Source of the DNA: Balneolales bacterium
Lineage (GTDB): Bacteria > Bacteroidota > Rhodothermia > Balneolales > Natronogracilivirgulaceae
Assembly (NCBI GenBank): GCA_007132495.1
Contig: SLOL01000156.1
Span: 1 to 54,996 of the forward strand
Length of the DNA stretch: 54,996 nt
Direction of reading: 5' to 3'
Numbering within the stretch: the stretch's first letter is position 1; each line of letters begins with the position of its first letter. Shown piece after piece: positions 36,769 through 45,620 of the stretch. A model generated the notes under the pieces. It did no database searches. It worked only from the letters and a program-made list of their open reading frames with translations, and was not told where the DNA came from. The position numbers and the translations under genes were made by a program.

Positions 36769-38024
36769 TGACAGACACGTCCACATATCTGAAACAGCGT
36801 ACGAACAGCGTCGATATTGATCTATGTCGTGACGACTTCCCGGTTCTTCGCCGGGAAGTCCACGGCAAGCCGCTGGCGTACCTGGATAATGCGGCTTCCA
36901 GCCAGATGCCGGAATCCGTTATTGAGGCTTACACCGAATATCACAGGCGCTGCCATTCCAATGTCCATCGCGGGGTGCACCTGCTCAGCCAGGAGGCCAC
37001 CGAGGCGATGGAAAACGCCCGGGAGACGATCAGGGGATTGATCAATGCCCGCAACAACAAGGAGATTATTTTCACTTCGGGCACGACCGACGCGATCAAC
37101 TTGGTGATGCAGACCTATGGCCGGTCCCGCATCGGAGAAGGGGACGAAATCATCATCAGCACCATGGAGCACCATTCCAATATTGTGCCCTGGCGTATGC
37201 TCTGCGATGAAAAAAAGGCTGTACTGAAGGTGGTACCGGTCAGTGATGACGGAGAACTGGACCTGGAGGCTTATGCTTCCATGTTTTCCGATCGCACAAA
37301 ACTGGTCGGTATTGTCCATGTATCAAACACTCTCGGAACCATCAACCCGGTAGCTGAGGTCACGCGAATTGCCCATGATCATGATGTACCGGTACTGGTG
37401 GACGGCGCCCAGGCGGTCTCCCATATGCCGGTGGATGTGCAGCAGATCGATTGTGATTTTTATGCAACATCCGGACACAAAATGTACGGTCCGACAGGCA
37501 TCGGGATTCTTTACGGCAAAGAGGAGATGCTGAAGACGTTACCTCCGTACCGGGGCGGTGGTGATATGATACTCAGTGTATCATTTGAAGAGGTGCTGTT
37601 CAACGATCTTCCCTATAAATTCGAAGCCGGCACGCCCAATATTTCCGGAGCCATCGGAATGGGTAAAGCTGCCGAGTATATTCGATCGGTGGGCTATGAG
37701 AACATACATCAGAAGGAGCAGGATTTGCTCAGGTATGCCACCGAACAGCTTTCAGCGGTTGACGGCTTGCGTATCATCGGCAGGGCAGCGGAAAAATCCT
37801 CGGTTGTTTCATTTGTCATGGAGGATATCCATCCCCATGATATCGGAACGATCCTCGATCTGGAAGGGGTGGCCGTCCGGACGGGGCACCATTGTACACA
37901 ACCTCTCATGGAGAGGCTGGGGGTGGTTGCAACTACCCGGGCATCCATGGCCATGTATAACAGAAAAGAAGAAATCGATCAGCTTACAGCCGCACTGCAT
38001 AAGGCTGTAGAGATATTCCGATAA
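36768..38024 (+). CDS. sufS: Cysteine desulfurase SufS
   Basis: PLP enzyme that takes sulfur from cysteine. Residues to note: LAYLDNAASSQMPESV near the start, EHHSNIVPW, the PLP lysine in ATSGHKMYGPTGIG, and the active-site cysteine in VRTGHHCTQPLMERLG. This is the class II (SufS/CsdA) pattern. The 418-residue length is normal. Its stop is 27 bases before the sufU ATG. The neighbour is SufU rather than SufE, so the sulfur is most likely passed to SufU. Confidence 0.96.
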   Translation: MTDTSTYLKQRTNSVDIDLCRDDFPVLRREVHGKPLAYLDNAASSQMPESVIEAYTEYHRRCHSNVHRGVHLLSQEATEAMENARETIRGLINARNNKEIIFTSGTTDAINLVMQTYGRSRIGEGDEIIISTMEHHSNIVPWRMLCDEKKAVLKVVPVSDDGELDLEAYASMFSDRTKLVGIVHVSNTLGTINPVAEVTRIAHDHDVPVLVDGAQAVSHMPVDVQQIDCDFYATSGHKMYGPTGIGILYGKEEMLKTLPPYRGGGDMILSVSFEEVLFNDLPYKFEAGTPNISGAIGMGKAAEYIRSVGYENIHQKEQDLLRYATEQLSAVDGLRIIGRAAEKSSVVSFVMEDIHPHDIGTILDLEGVAVRTGHHCTQPLMERLGVVATTRASMAMYNRKEEIDQLTAALHKAVEIFR

Positions 38025-38051
38025 ATCGTATTCCCTATTTAAATTCGGCTC

Positions 38052-38507
38052 ATGAACGACAAGACAAGCCAACTTTATCAGCAGGTTTTACTGGATCACA
38101 ATAAAACACCCAGAAATTACCGGGTACTTGATCCTTCGGATCATGAAGCTTTGGGGCACAATCCCCTCTGTGGTGACAAGTACAAGATATTTGTTAACAT
38201 CGATGAAAACGACACTGTGACCGATGTTACTTTTGTCGGGGAGGGGTGTGCCATTTCCAAGGCATCGGCGTCTATGATGACAACGGTGGTTAAAGGCAAG
38301 CAAGTAAGCGAGATTGAAGCCCTTTTTCACCAGTTTCATGATATGGCTCAGGGCAAGCTTGACCCGGAAACCGAACCCAATGATCTCGGCCGGTTAAAGA
38401 TATTCGCCGGAGTCAGAAACCTGCCGGCACGCGTAAAATGTGCCACCCTGTCATGGCACACCCTCCACGCGGCACTGGAAGGTCAGGAAAAAGTAACTAC
38501 CGAATGA
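38052..38507 (+). CDS. sufU: Sulfur transfer protein SufU
   Basis: A 151-residue IscU-like protein. The three cysteines are in NPLCGD, GEGCAISKAS and RVKCATLSWHTL. The roughly 20-residue insertion between the second and third Cys, as in Bacillus SufU, separates it from IscU. The CGD Asp and the three cysteines bind zinc in SufU, which then accepts persulfide from SufS. No SufE gene is present nearby. A 62-base gap separates it from nfu. Confidence 0.92.
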   Translation: MNDKTSQLYQQVLLDHNKTPRNYRVLDPSDHEALGHNPLCGDKYKIFVNIDENDTVTDVTFVGEGCAISKASASMMTTVVKGKQVSEIEALFHQFHDMAQGKLDPETEPNDLGRLKIFAGVRNLPARVKCATLSWHTLHAALEGQEKVTTE

Positions 38508-38569
38508 GTTGAAATACTGTACGCAGGTAATCGTTTATTCTGTGAAATTGAAACTTAAAATCTGATTTT

Positions 38570-39124
38570 ATGCCTAAAATAGCCGAAATAGAACGCACTC
38601 CGAACCCGGATGCCATGCGATTCGTTCTGAGAGAACCCATCTCCCAGGGGGTAACCCGTTCTTACGAAGCCCCTGAAGAGGCCAAGGCGGACCCCTTTGC
38701 AACCGAATTGTTCAATATTCCCCATGTCATATCGGTCTATTATGTGGACCGATACGTTACCATTACCCAGGATGGAGGAATCGACTGGAATACGTTACTG
38801 AGGCAGCTGGCACCACCCATCAGGGAGGCGGAGCCGATTGAACAGCTCGAGACCGATGATCCCAATGTCAATGTAAGTGAGGAGGCACAAAAATCTGATG
38901 ATCCGCGTCTGGCCGAGATCAACAAAATGCTGGACGAGCAGGTAAGACCTTATCTTCTGGCCGATGGCGGAGGCTTAAAAGTCGTTGGGCTGGACAACGA
39001 TGTACTGAAGGTACATTATCAGGGGGCATGCGGTACCTGTCCAACAGCTACCAGCGGAACACTGTATGCCATTGAAAGTATGGCGAGACGAATTGACCCC
39101 AATATCCGGATTGAATCGGTATAA
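38570..39124 (+). CDS. Nfu-type Fe-S carrier
   Basis: A 184-residue protein with an Nfu N-terminal domain (ERTPNPDAMRFVLREPIS, then FNIPHVISVYYVDRYVTIT) and a C-terminal NifU-like domain with VRPYLLADGGGLKVVGLDN and the cluster-binding CGTCPTA. The two domains are joined by an acidic linker (about residues 88-112). Nfu proteins pass assembled clusters to target enzymes. Position directly after sufU fits that job. Confidence 0.93.
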   Translation: MPKIAEIERTPNPDAMRFVLREPISQGVTRSYEAPEEAKADPFATELFNIPHVISVYYVDRYVTITQDGGIDWNTLLRQLAPPIREAEPIEQLETDDPNVNVSEEAQKSDDPRLAEINKMLDEQVRPYLLADGGGLKVVGLDNDVLKVHYQGACGTCPTATSGTLYAIESMARRIDPNIRIESV

Positions 39125-39147
39125 CGAAACAAAAGAATCAGTGTGAT

Positions 39148-39486
39148 ATGGCTATCAAAATCAGTGAAAAGGCGCGGGACCGCATCCTGGAAATACGCTC
39201 TCAGGAAGGAGCCGACGAAGACACGGCGCTTCGGGTCGGAGTGGTTGGCGGGGGATGCTCCGGTTTAACTTATCAACTCGATTTTGATGAAAACGGCGCA
39301 TCCGAAGAGCGCAAGGACAAAGAGTTTGTAGTGAACGATATCCGCGTGGTGATCGATATGCGAAGTTTTCTTTACCTTGCGGGAACCGAGCTTGACTACT
39401 CCGACGGACTTGAGGGCAAGGGTTTTCATTTCGTCAACCCCAATGCGGCGAGAACATGCTCGTGTGGTGAATCGTTTTCTGTTTAA
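39148..39486 (+). CDS. A-type Fe-S carrier (SufA/ErpA/IscA family)
   Basis: A 112-residue HesB/IscA-like protein that carries or delivers Fe-S clusters. Three conserved cysteines are visible: VVGGGCSGLTYQ and the C-terminal ARTCSCGESF. It follows nfu by 23 bases in the suf operon. The exact paralogue (SufA, ErpA or IscA) cannot be fixed from sequence; the operon position favours SufA. Confidence 0.93.
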   Translation: MAIKISEKARDRILEIRSQEGADEDTALRVGVVGGGCSGLTYQLDFDENGASEERKDKEFVVNDIRVVIDMRSFLYLAGTELDYSDGLEGKGFHFVNPNAARTCSCGESFSV

Positions 39487-39503
39487 TACACTAATGATCC
39501 AAT

Positions 39504-40037
39504 ATGGAACGTCAGGATACCGTAATTGAAAACAAGGTAGCCAAATCCGGACTGGTGACTCTGGATTTACAGAATTGGTACTCGGATGTGGATATCGTTG
39601 CATTTGATCTCAAAGAGTACCTTCACATGGAATTTATTCTGAGGGAGAAAGCGTTTCGGGACACCCTTGAAGAGCATGACTGGTCACAGTACCATGGAAA
39701 AGTACTGGCTGTTTATTGTTCCACGGATGCCATTATCGCTTCCTGGGCGTATATGCTTGTAGCAGCCCATGCCAAAGATATCGCTGCGGATGTTGTTTTC
39801 GGGAAACCGGATGATGTGGTATTTGAACGTTTCCGGCAAGCCCTGGATGAAGAAGATTGGTCCGATTATGCCGGAAAAAGAGTATTGCTGAAAGGCTGTT
39901 CTGATATTGAACTTCCTCCGTCTGTCTATTTATATGCAACCCAGAAACTGTTACCTTACGTGGACAGGTTGATGTATGGAGAGGCTTGCTCTTTTGTACC
40001 GGTGTATCGTGCTCAGGGAAAACGCAAGCCCGGTTGA
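39504..40037 (+). CDS. DUF2480 family protein
   Basis: A 177-residue cytoplasmic protein matching DUF2480, a family I know mainly from Bacteroidota-like genomes near suf genes. The recognisable parts are VTLDLQNWYSDVDIVAFDLKEYL, in part, KVLAVYCSTDAIIASWAYMLVA, in part, and KRVLLKGCSDIELPPSVYLYATQKLLPYV, in part. One Cys lies in each of the last two blocks. Function is unknown; its location at the end of the suf run suggests an Fe-S-related role. Confidence 0.85.
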   Translation: MERQDTVIENKVAKSGLVTLDLQNWYSDVDIVAFDLKEYLHMEFILREKAFRDTLEEHDWSQYHGKVLAVYCSTDAIIASWAYMLVAAHAKDIAADVVFGKPDDVVFERFRQALDEEDWSDYAGKRVLLKGCSDIELPPSVYLYATQKLLPYVDRLMYGEACSFVPVYRAQGKRKPG

Positions 40038-40115
40038 AGGAATTTTCGGAGTGATCGATCAACGAGCGTGTATTCCGATTGAAATAACGATAACAGAGGA
40101 TTAGATCCACATAAG

Positions 40116-41141
40116 ATGGATGATACCGGTAAACGGAAAAAAGATCATATTGATATTACAGCAAGGGGAAAGGCAGGATATCATAAGACGGCGGGTTTTG
40201 AACAATATGATTTTGTCCACAATGCGCTTCCCGAAATAAATTTTGATGATATTACATGTGAAACCCGCTTTTTAAATCGCTGGTTCGGGTTTCCGCTTTT
40301 CATTTCGTCCATGACCGGCGGGCACCAGGATGCCGTCGCTGTGAACACTGTGATAGCAGCCTTCTGCGAGCGCTATAACCTGCCGTTCGGAGTTGGAAGC
40401 CAGCGGGCCATGCTCGAAGATTCATCCCTTGAGGCTACCTATTCGGTAGTGAGAAAAGAAGCACCATCAGCCTTCATCGCATCCAATATCGGAGGTGCGC
40501 AACTTATCGACGGTCTCTCATCCGATCAGATTCGGCTGCTGGTTGATTCTATCAGGGCCGATGCTGTCATTGTACATCTTAATCCCCTGCAGGAGCTGCG
40601 CCAAAAAAGTGGAAGCCGCAATTTCAGCGGCATAAGAGAAGGTATTCGAACGCTGGCAGGTGAGGTGGAAATGCCGGTGATTGTTAAGGAAACCGGTGCG
40701 GGACTTTCATCCGGTGTTATCGAACAGTTGATTGATTGCGGGGTATCGGCGGTTGATGTTGCCGGCTCCGGCGGTACCAGCTGGGGGAAAGTGGAGAATA
40801 TACGAAATGAATTACAGGAGCCGCATTTTACGGATGAGTGGGGAATTCCGACTGTTGATGCACTGCTTTCTTCTAAAGACCGGGTGGAAAACCGATGTGA
40901 GTTGATAGCATCAGGTGGCATTCGCGGAAGTGAGGATATCGCAAAAAGTCTGTGCATGGGAGCTGTGATAGCGGCGACGGCCCAACCGGTATTGCAGGTG
41001 GTCAGAGAAAAGGGATATGAAGGATTGGAAAAGATGTATCGGAGATGGGAAGAAGAATTTCGGATAATATTGTGCTTACTTGGATGTGAGAGACCCACGG
41101 ATCTGGATATGATTCATCTTCGGAGAGTTAATTTTCGTTAA
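40116..41141 (+). CDS. fni: Type 2 isopentenyl-diphosphate delta-isomerase
   Basis: FMN-dependent enzyme interconverting IPP and DMAPP. KRKKDHIDITARG matches the N-terminal RKxDH block; FPLFISSMTGGH, PFGVGSQRAMLED, NIGGAQL, VHLNPLQE, the VIVKETGAGLS phosphate loop and VDVAGSGGTSWGKVE are FMN- and substrate-binding segments typical of Idi-2. The 341-residue length is normal. It is followed by a polyprenyl synthase, which gives a short isoprenoid module. The 78-base gap after DUF2480 leaves room for its own promoter. Confidence 0.94.
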   Translation: MDDTGKRKKDHIDITARGKAGYHKTAGFEQYDFVHNALPEINFDDITCETRFLNRWFGFPLFISSMTGGHQDAVAVNTVIAAFCERYNLPFGVGSQRAMLEDSSLEATYSVVRKEAPSAFIASNIGGAQLIDGLSSDQIRLLVDSIRADAVIVHLNPLQELRQKSGSRNFSGIREGIRTLAGEVEMPVIVKETGAGLSSGVIEQLIDCGVSAVDVAGSGGTSWGKVENIRNELQEPHFTDEWGIPTVDALLSSKDRVENRCELIASGGIRGSEDIAKSLCMGAVIAATAQPVLQVVREKGYEGLEKMYRRWEEEFRIILCLLGCERPTDLDMIHLRRVNFR

Positions 41142-41158
41142 AGACAGTTGTTTTTTTG

Positions 41159-41166
41159 TATATTTG
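41159..41166 (+). promoter_or_regulatory. -7-like box upstream of the polyprenyl synthase
   Basis: TATATTTG (followed by C) matches TAnnTTTG and lies 38 bases before the TTG start of the polyprenyl synthase, within the 62-base gap after fni. A TTTTCG about 21 bases upstream is a weak -33 candidate. Confidence 0.45.
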
Positions 41167-41203
41167 CATCCGAAAATATTGATATAAACCGCCAGGATAT
41201 CTA

Positions 41204-42193
41204 TTGCAAGATATACAGAAACAACTTGACTCTCTGATCAAAACCGGATTTGATGCTGTTGAGATTCCGGAAGAGCCTTCCGGTTTATACAATCCGGTCA
41301 GGTATACCCTGGAAATGGGAGGCAAACGCCTCCGGCCTAAACTGGTGTTGCTGACGGCCGGTTTGTGTGGAACCGATCCCTCTAAAGCTCTTCCTCCGGC
41401 AATAGCCGTTGAGATGCTCCACAATTTCACGCTGGTACATGATGACATAATGGATCATGCCGAGACCAGGCGCGGCATGGCCACCGTACACCGGAAGTGG
41501 GATCAATCTTCGGCAATTTTATCCGGTGATGTACTCTTTGTGCTGGCCATGAAACAGCTGGTTGCCTTCGACAGACCCGGACCGGAGTCGGACAGATTGA
41601 AGGCAGAGCTTACAAGGCGGTTTCTGGACGCAGTGCAGACCGTTTGTGACGGACAGGCTCTGGATATGGCATTCCAGAAGCGTGACCGGGTCTCGGTTCA
41701 GGAATACCTGCAAATGATCCGGGCCAAAACCGCCGCACTGATTCAATGCTCCATGCAGATGGGGGCCATGGTTGCGGGATCTGATGCAAAAACCATCAAG
41801 GATTGTGGTGAAATCGGACACCATGCCGGACTCGCATTTCAGATTCAGGATGATTTGCTCGACGCGACAGGTGATTCGGAAACCTTTGGAAAAAAAGTAG
41901 GTGGCGACATCGTTGAAGGGAAGAAAACCTGCCTTTCCATTCTTGCATTGGAACGGGCCGACGATGTTGACCGCAAACTGCTTAAACAGCTGTATGGGAA
42001 CAAAACGGCTGATGAAGGTGATATACTGAGGGTGATACGAATATACCATGATCTTGGTGTGATTGATGAAGCCATTGCACTCATTACAGAGCACTACAAT
42101 ATCGCTTCACAGAAGCTGGAAGAGTTTGAGAATTCGGCTTATCGCAGGGAAATAAATATGCTGCTGGATAAGTTAAAGGTAAGAAACAATTGA
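41204..42193 (+). CDS. Polyprenyl diphosphate synthase
   Basis: Chain-elongating trans-prenyltransferase of 329 residues. It has GGKRLRPKLVLL, the first aspartate-rich motif LVHDDIMDHAETRRG, the Gln-containing GQALDMAFQ, and the second, FQIQDDLLDATGD, which bind Mg2+ and the allylic substrate. The start is a TTG, with no in-frame ATG before the conserved core. Product length (farnesyl, geranylgeranyl or longer) cannot be told from sequence with confidence. It follows the type 2 IPP isomerase. Confidence 0.92.
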   Translation: MQDIQKQLDSLIKTGFDAVEIPEEPSGLYNPVRYTLEMGGKRLRPKLVLLTAGLCGTDPSKALPPAIAVEMLHNFTLVHDDIMDHAETRRGMATVHRKWDQSSAILSGDVLFVLAMKQLVAFDRPGPESDRLKAELTRRFLDAVQTVCDGQALDMAFQKRDRVSVQEYLQMIRAKTAALIQCSMQMGAMVAGSDAKTIKDCGEIGHHAGLAFQIQDDLLDATGDSETFGKKVGGDIVEGKKTCLSILALERADDVDRKLLKQLYGNKTADEGDILRVIRIYHDLGVIDEAIALITEHYNIASQKLEEFENSAYRREINMLLDKLKVRNN

Positions 42194-42206
42194 AGTCGTT
42201 AAGATT

Positions 42207-43040
42207 ATGACAAAATTCCATATGAATACATTTGGCAAGATTATCGCCTTTTCCGTACTGTTGATCACTCTAATGTCGTGCGGATCAAGTCACACCATAC
42301 AACGTGGTGATTCCGCTGAGGTGGCTTTTGAAAAGGCCATGAGCTTGTACGATGCAGAACGTTACTCCCGTGCCGCCGAGGCTTTTGAGGTGGTTTTATC
42401 CATTTCCCGGGGTACGGCATTAGCTGCCGACGCACAGTTTTACCTGGCCCAAAGTCATTTCAATAACAACTCATTTCTGCTTGCAGCAAGTGAATTTCAA
42501 AGATTTTCAAGGACCTATACCAATGACGAACGGCGAATAGAGGCGGAGTTTATGGAGGCATATTCCTACTATATGATGAGCCCCAGGTATAACCTTGACC
42601 AGACCGACACCTATACGGCACTGGATCGTTTCCAGCTGTTTGTAACCCGGCATCCGGATTCAGATTTGGCTGATGAAGCGCATGAATATATGGATGAACT
42701 GCGCGACAAGCTGGCAAGAAAGAAATTTGAAGCTGCAGAAATGTATTTTCGTATCGGTGAATACCGTTCGGCAGCCTTGTATTATGAACTGACGGTTGAA
42801 GATTTTCCGGAAAGCAGGTGGACTGAAAGGGCACTGTTGCGAAAAATCGAGACCTATGTAAGGTATGCGGAAAACAGTGTCCGGGAAAGGCAGCAGGAGC
42901 GTTTTGAAGAGGCGGTGGACAGCTATCAGCAATATGTTCAGATATTTCCGAGAGGAGAACACCGTGACAGGGCCGAAGAGTTTTATAATGAAGCGCTTGA
43001 CGGTCTTGCAGAGCTGGCAACCGTAACGGCAGAACGATAA
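42207..43040 (+). CDS. bamD: Outer-membrane assembly lipoprotein BamD-like
   Basis: A 277-residue lipoprotein. A signal sequence ends in LITLMSCGSS (lipobox). Then follow tetratricopeptide repeats: FEKAMSLYDAERYSRAAEAFE, in part, FYLAQSHFNNNSFLLAASEFQRF, in part, FQLFVTRHPDSDLADEAHEYM and YYELTVEDFPESRW, the pattern of the YfiO/BamD family that positions substrates on BamA. A second ATG at 42222 is possible. It is followed by nadD two bases after its stop. Confidence 0.88.
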   Translation: MTKFHMNTFGKIIAFSVLLITLMSCGSSHTIQRGDSAEVAFEKAMSLYDAERYSRAAEAFEVVLSISRGTALAADAQFYLAQSHFNNNSFLLAASEFQRFSRTYTNDERRIEAEFMEAYSYYMMSPRYNLDQTDTYTALDRFQLFVTRHPDSDLADEAHEYMDELRDKLARKKFEAAEMYFRIGEYRSAALYYELTVEDFPESRWTERALLRKIETYVRYAENSVRERQQERFEEAVDSYQQYVQIFPRGEHRDRAEEFYNEALDGLAELATVTAER

Positions 43041-43042
43041 AG

Positions 43043-43720
43043 ATGAACATCGGCCTCTTTTTCGGGACTTTTAATCCCGTTCACCGGGGACATGAGGCTC
43101 TGGTATCCTCCTTTTTATCATCCGGGGTGATCGATGAGATATGGATCGTTGTAACACCGAACCCGCCACATAAAAATGTCTCAAAGCTGGCACCTTTCCA
43201 GAATCGATGGGATATGCTGAAGCTTGCTTTCCAGGAGCAGCCGAATCTGAAATTATCCGACCTGGAAAAACACATTCCGCCTCCCCATTATACCTGGAAG
43301 ACACTCTCCTGCTTAAAAGAGAGGAATCCCGGATCTGTTTTTTATCTGTGTATCGGAACCGATACGTTGCAGACGCTGTCGACTTGGGCCGAATATCAAA
43401 ATATCGCCCGTTATGCGGGTCTGCTGGTGGCGGAACGACCGAATGTCTCAAGTGAAATTCCATCGGAACTGGATTCATTCAATGTGCAATTCTGCAAACA
43501 CAACAAAACGGATATTTCGTCCACCCAAATACGACGAGCTATTGTTTCCGGTGAGATGCCGGGTATCGATCAACTGCATCCGGAAGTGATCTCATATATC
43601 CGGCATAATCGACTTTATCAACACCTGCATAAAACCGGGGACTTTGATCCCACTGATAATCCCTCCAGGGGCGGATGCGTGAAGGATACGAATGGCCCGG
43701 ATCCCCAAAACCTGGAGTGA
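43043..43720 (+). CDS. nadD: Nicotinate-nucleotide adenylyltransferase
   Basis: Adenylates nicotinate mononucleotide to deamido-NAD. LFFGTFNPVHRGH is the GxFxPxHxGH nucleotidyl-transfer motif, and DISSTQIRRAI the C-terminal ISSTxIR motif. A middle VVTPNPPHKN fits NadD rather than NMN-specific relatives. The last about 30 residues (from about 195) extend beyond the usual end and look disordered. It is translationally close to bamD and converges with tadA. Confidence 0.93.
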   Translation: MNIGLFFGTFNPVHRGHEALVSSFLSSGVIDEIWIVVTPNPPHKNVSKLAPFQNRWDMLKLAFQEQPNLKLSDLEKHIPPPHYTWKTLSCLKERNPGSVFYLCIGTDTLQTLSTWAEYQNIARYAGLLVAERPNVSSEIPSELDSFNVQFCKHNKTDISSTQIRRAIVSGEMPGIDQLHPEVISYIRHNRLYQHLHKTGDFDPTDNPSRGGCVKDTNGPDPQNLE

Positions 43721-43729
43721 TCCTCGTCC

Positions 43730-43752
43730 ACAGGCTCAAGGAGAGGGCCTGT
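43730..43752. terminator. Hairpin between convergent nadD and tadA
   Basis: ACAGGCTC and GGGCCTGT pair over eight positions with one T-G wobble and a seven-base loop, between nadD and the tadA stop. No T run follows, so it is a weak candidate for the shared 3' end. Confidence 0.35.
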
Positions 43753-44243
43753 CAGCCACCGCGTAAATCTCTAAAGAAGCTGCTCAGCAGGTGTTCGCTT
43801 TCTTTCTCCATAATGCCGTGAATAATCTCGATTTGGTGATTGAGAGTGCGATGAGCGGCTATATTAAAAATACTCCCGCAAGCCCCGGCTTTGTCATCAA
43901 GAGCTGCGAAAACCATTTTGCCAAGTTTTGCCCATACCAAAGCCCCGGCACACATGGGACAGGGTTCCAGTGTCACATACAGGGTACAGTCGGGTAAATA
44001 TTTTTCTCCAAGGTATTCCAGTGCTGCCGACAGGGCAATCATTTCGGCATGTGCCGTCGGATCTGTCAGTAACTCGACCTGATTGTGACCACGACCGATG
44101 ATACGGTTATTATAAACAATAACCGCTCCGACAGGTACTTCTCCGGCTTCGGCAGCCTTTTCAGCCTCATTCAGAGCTTGCTTCATGAACCGGTGATGGA
44201 GCATCTCCGGATCAGACAGAGAAAAACTGGCAGGAGTATTCAT
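43752..44243 (-). CDS. tadA: tRNA-specific adenosine deaminase
   Basis: Deaminates A34 to inosine in the anticodon of tRNA-Arg. Zinc ligands are in TAHAEMIALSAA (with the catalytic Glu) and EPCPMCAGALVWA. Other family parts are GEVPVGAVIVYNNRIIGRGHN, in part, and the C-terminal FFRDLRGG. Length (163 residues) is typical. It is divergent from apt across a 123-base gap with promoter-like sequence. Confidence 0.93.
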   Translation of the reverse strand: MNTPASFSLSDPEMLHHRFMKQALNEAEKAAEAGEVPVGAVIVYNNRIIGRGHNQVELLTDPTAHAEMIALSAALEYLGEKYLPDCTLYVTLEPCPMCAGALVWAKLGKMVFAALDDKAGACGSIFNIAAHRTLNHQIEIIHGIMEKESEHLLSSFFRDLRGG

Positions 44244-44319
44244 ATGCTTGGAAAAGGAAGATTAATATTATGGCATTCACTCTAAAAAATGAGATTTTCT
44301 GGTTATTTTAAAAAAAACT

Positions 44320-44337
44320 CATATTTGTTATAATTTG
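44320..44337 (+). promoter_or_regulatory. Promoter-like region for apt
   Basis: CATATTTG (one mismatch to TAnnTTTG) and an overlapping TATAATTTG lie 30-47 bases before the apt ATG. They could be a -7 box, but which one is used cannot be told by eye. Confidence 0.3.
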
Positions 44338-44366
44338 CATTAAATTAAGGAGAAGCAGCGTATTTT

Positions 44367-44909
44367 ATGGCAGAACAACAACATCGTAACATTGCAATAA
44401 TTCGTAATAAAGTCCGCGATATTCCGGACTTTCCACGAAAAGGTATCGTATTTAAGGATATAACACCGATTCTGAATGATCCGGAGACGCTTAACTTAAC
44501 CTCACAATTGCTTTATGAGCCTTTTATGGGAGAAAATGTGGACTTTGTTGCAGGTATTGAGTCGCGGGGGTTCATTCTGGGAGCTCGTCTGGCAACCGAT
44601 CTGAACGCCGGATTTATTCCGATCCGTAAACAAGGTAAGCTTCCTGCCGACAAAATCTCGATAACCTATGAACTGGAGTACGGTACAGATCAACTTGAAA
44701 TACATCGGGATGCTTTGCATCACGGAGATCGGGTGATCATTCATGATGATCTTATGGCAACGGGCGGATCCGCTTTGGCTGCCACCAGGCTGATCAACAA
44801 GCTTGGTGGTGTTGTGGTCGGTTATTCGTTTGTTCTGGAGTTATCTTTTCTGAATGGCGTTTCACTCCTTGATCCGGACATACCCACTCATTCTCTGATA
44901 AAAGTATGA
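44367..44909 (+). CDS. apt: Adenine phosphoribosyltransferase
   Basis: Salvages adenine to AMP with PRPP. The 180-residue protein has IRDIPDFPRKG-type opening (DIPDFPRKGIVFKDITPIL), GIESRGFILGARLA, IRKQGKLPADKIS, and the PRPP loop VIIHDDLMATGGSALAA. Length is standard. It precedes two unrelated envelope genes on the same strand, with a 198-base gap after it. Confidence 0.95.
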   Translation: MAEQQHRNIAIIRNKVRDIPDFPRKGIVFKDITPILNDPETLNLTSQLLYEPFMGENVDFVAGIESRGFILGARLATDLNAGFIPIRKQGKLPADKISITYELEYGTDQLEIHRDALHHGDRVIIHDDLMATGGSALAATRLINKLGGVVVGYSFVLELSFLNGVSLLDPDIPTHSLIKV

Positions 44910-45107
44910 TACAAAGCTTGAAAGTTTTCTTTTAATTAATGATAATATGGCTGACAATGGGTAATTGTGATTTCAGCTATTTTTATTCGGATGTTTTTTT
45001 TGATATTTTCACTGGAAATATGCGCAGTGAAGGATTTTACAAATGAAGGTTAGAACGTTTTTCTATAAAAAAAACAAACACACACATCACGATCAATTCA
45101 AAATTTA

Positions 45108-45584
45108 ATGCTCAAAACAATGATCTCTAAAAAACATCTCAGCTTTCTGGGGAAATTGTCGGCGGCAACCTTGCTTGTTTTTACGGTTGCATGCGGCCCC
45201 TCACTGACGCTAACTGACGTGGATTATGCACAACCCATGGAGTCAGTAGTGTCACCTGATCAAAATGGTAATGTGGAAGACCCCCGAACGGGTGTTAGCT
45301 TTAACATTACAGCACTTAATGTCGAAGAGCGTGGAGAGGATGCATCTCTGCCGGATCATATACGCTTTATTCGTAGCAGAGAAGGATATTACTTTGTAAC
45401 GGCACCTGGATACAGCAATGTTTATGTATTCGAATCGGCTGAACGCTCCCTGGAGTTGTACGAAATCATCGAGGTTTCGGAAGCAGGTCTGGCCGATCCG
45501 GCTTTTAACCAGCGTTCTCCGCAAATCCAGTTGTTAGATGGCGATACCGAATATCGATTGACCAAAGACGGCCTTGCAAACTAA
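45108..45584 (+). CDS. Small predicted lipoprotein, unknown function
   Basis: A 158-residue protein with a signal ending in LLVFTVACGPS (lipobox). The mature part is acidic; RFIRSREGYYFVTAPGYSNVYVFE looks like a beta-hairpin region, but no family is recognised. A second ATG at 45120 would start just before the hydrophobic segment. It is followed after 36 bases by the coiled-coil membrane gene on the same strand and is probably its partner. Confidence 0.65.
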   Translation: MLKTMISKKHLSFLGKLSAATLLVFTVACGPSLTLTDVDYAQPMESVVSPDQNGNVEDPRTGVSFNITALNVEERGEDASLPDHIRFIRSREGYYFVTAPGYSNVYVFESAERSLELYEIIEVSEAGLADPAFNQRSPQIQLLDGDTEYRLTKDGLAN

Positions 45585-45620
45585 ACCGAAATTTTAAGCT
45601 ACGACTAAGTATATAGAACA

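Noticed and set aside
41519-42094. 191-codon antisense frame across the polyprenyl synthase
   Set aside because: Shadow of a clear gene with both Asp-rich motifs on the plus strand.
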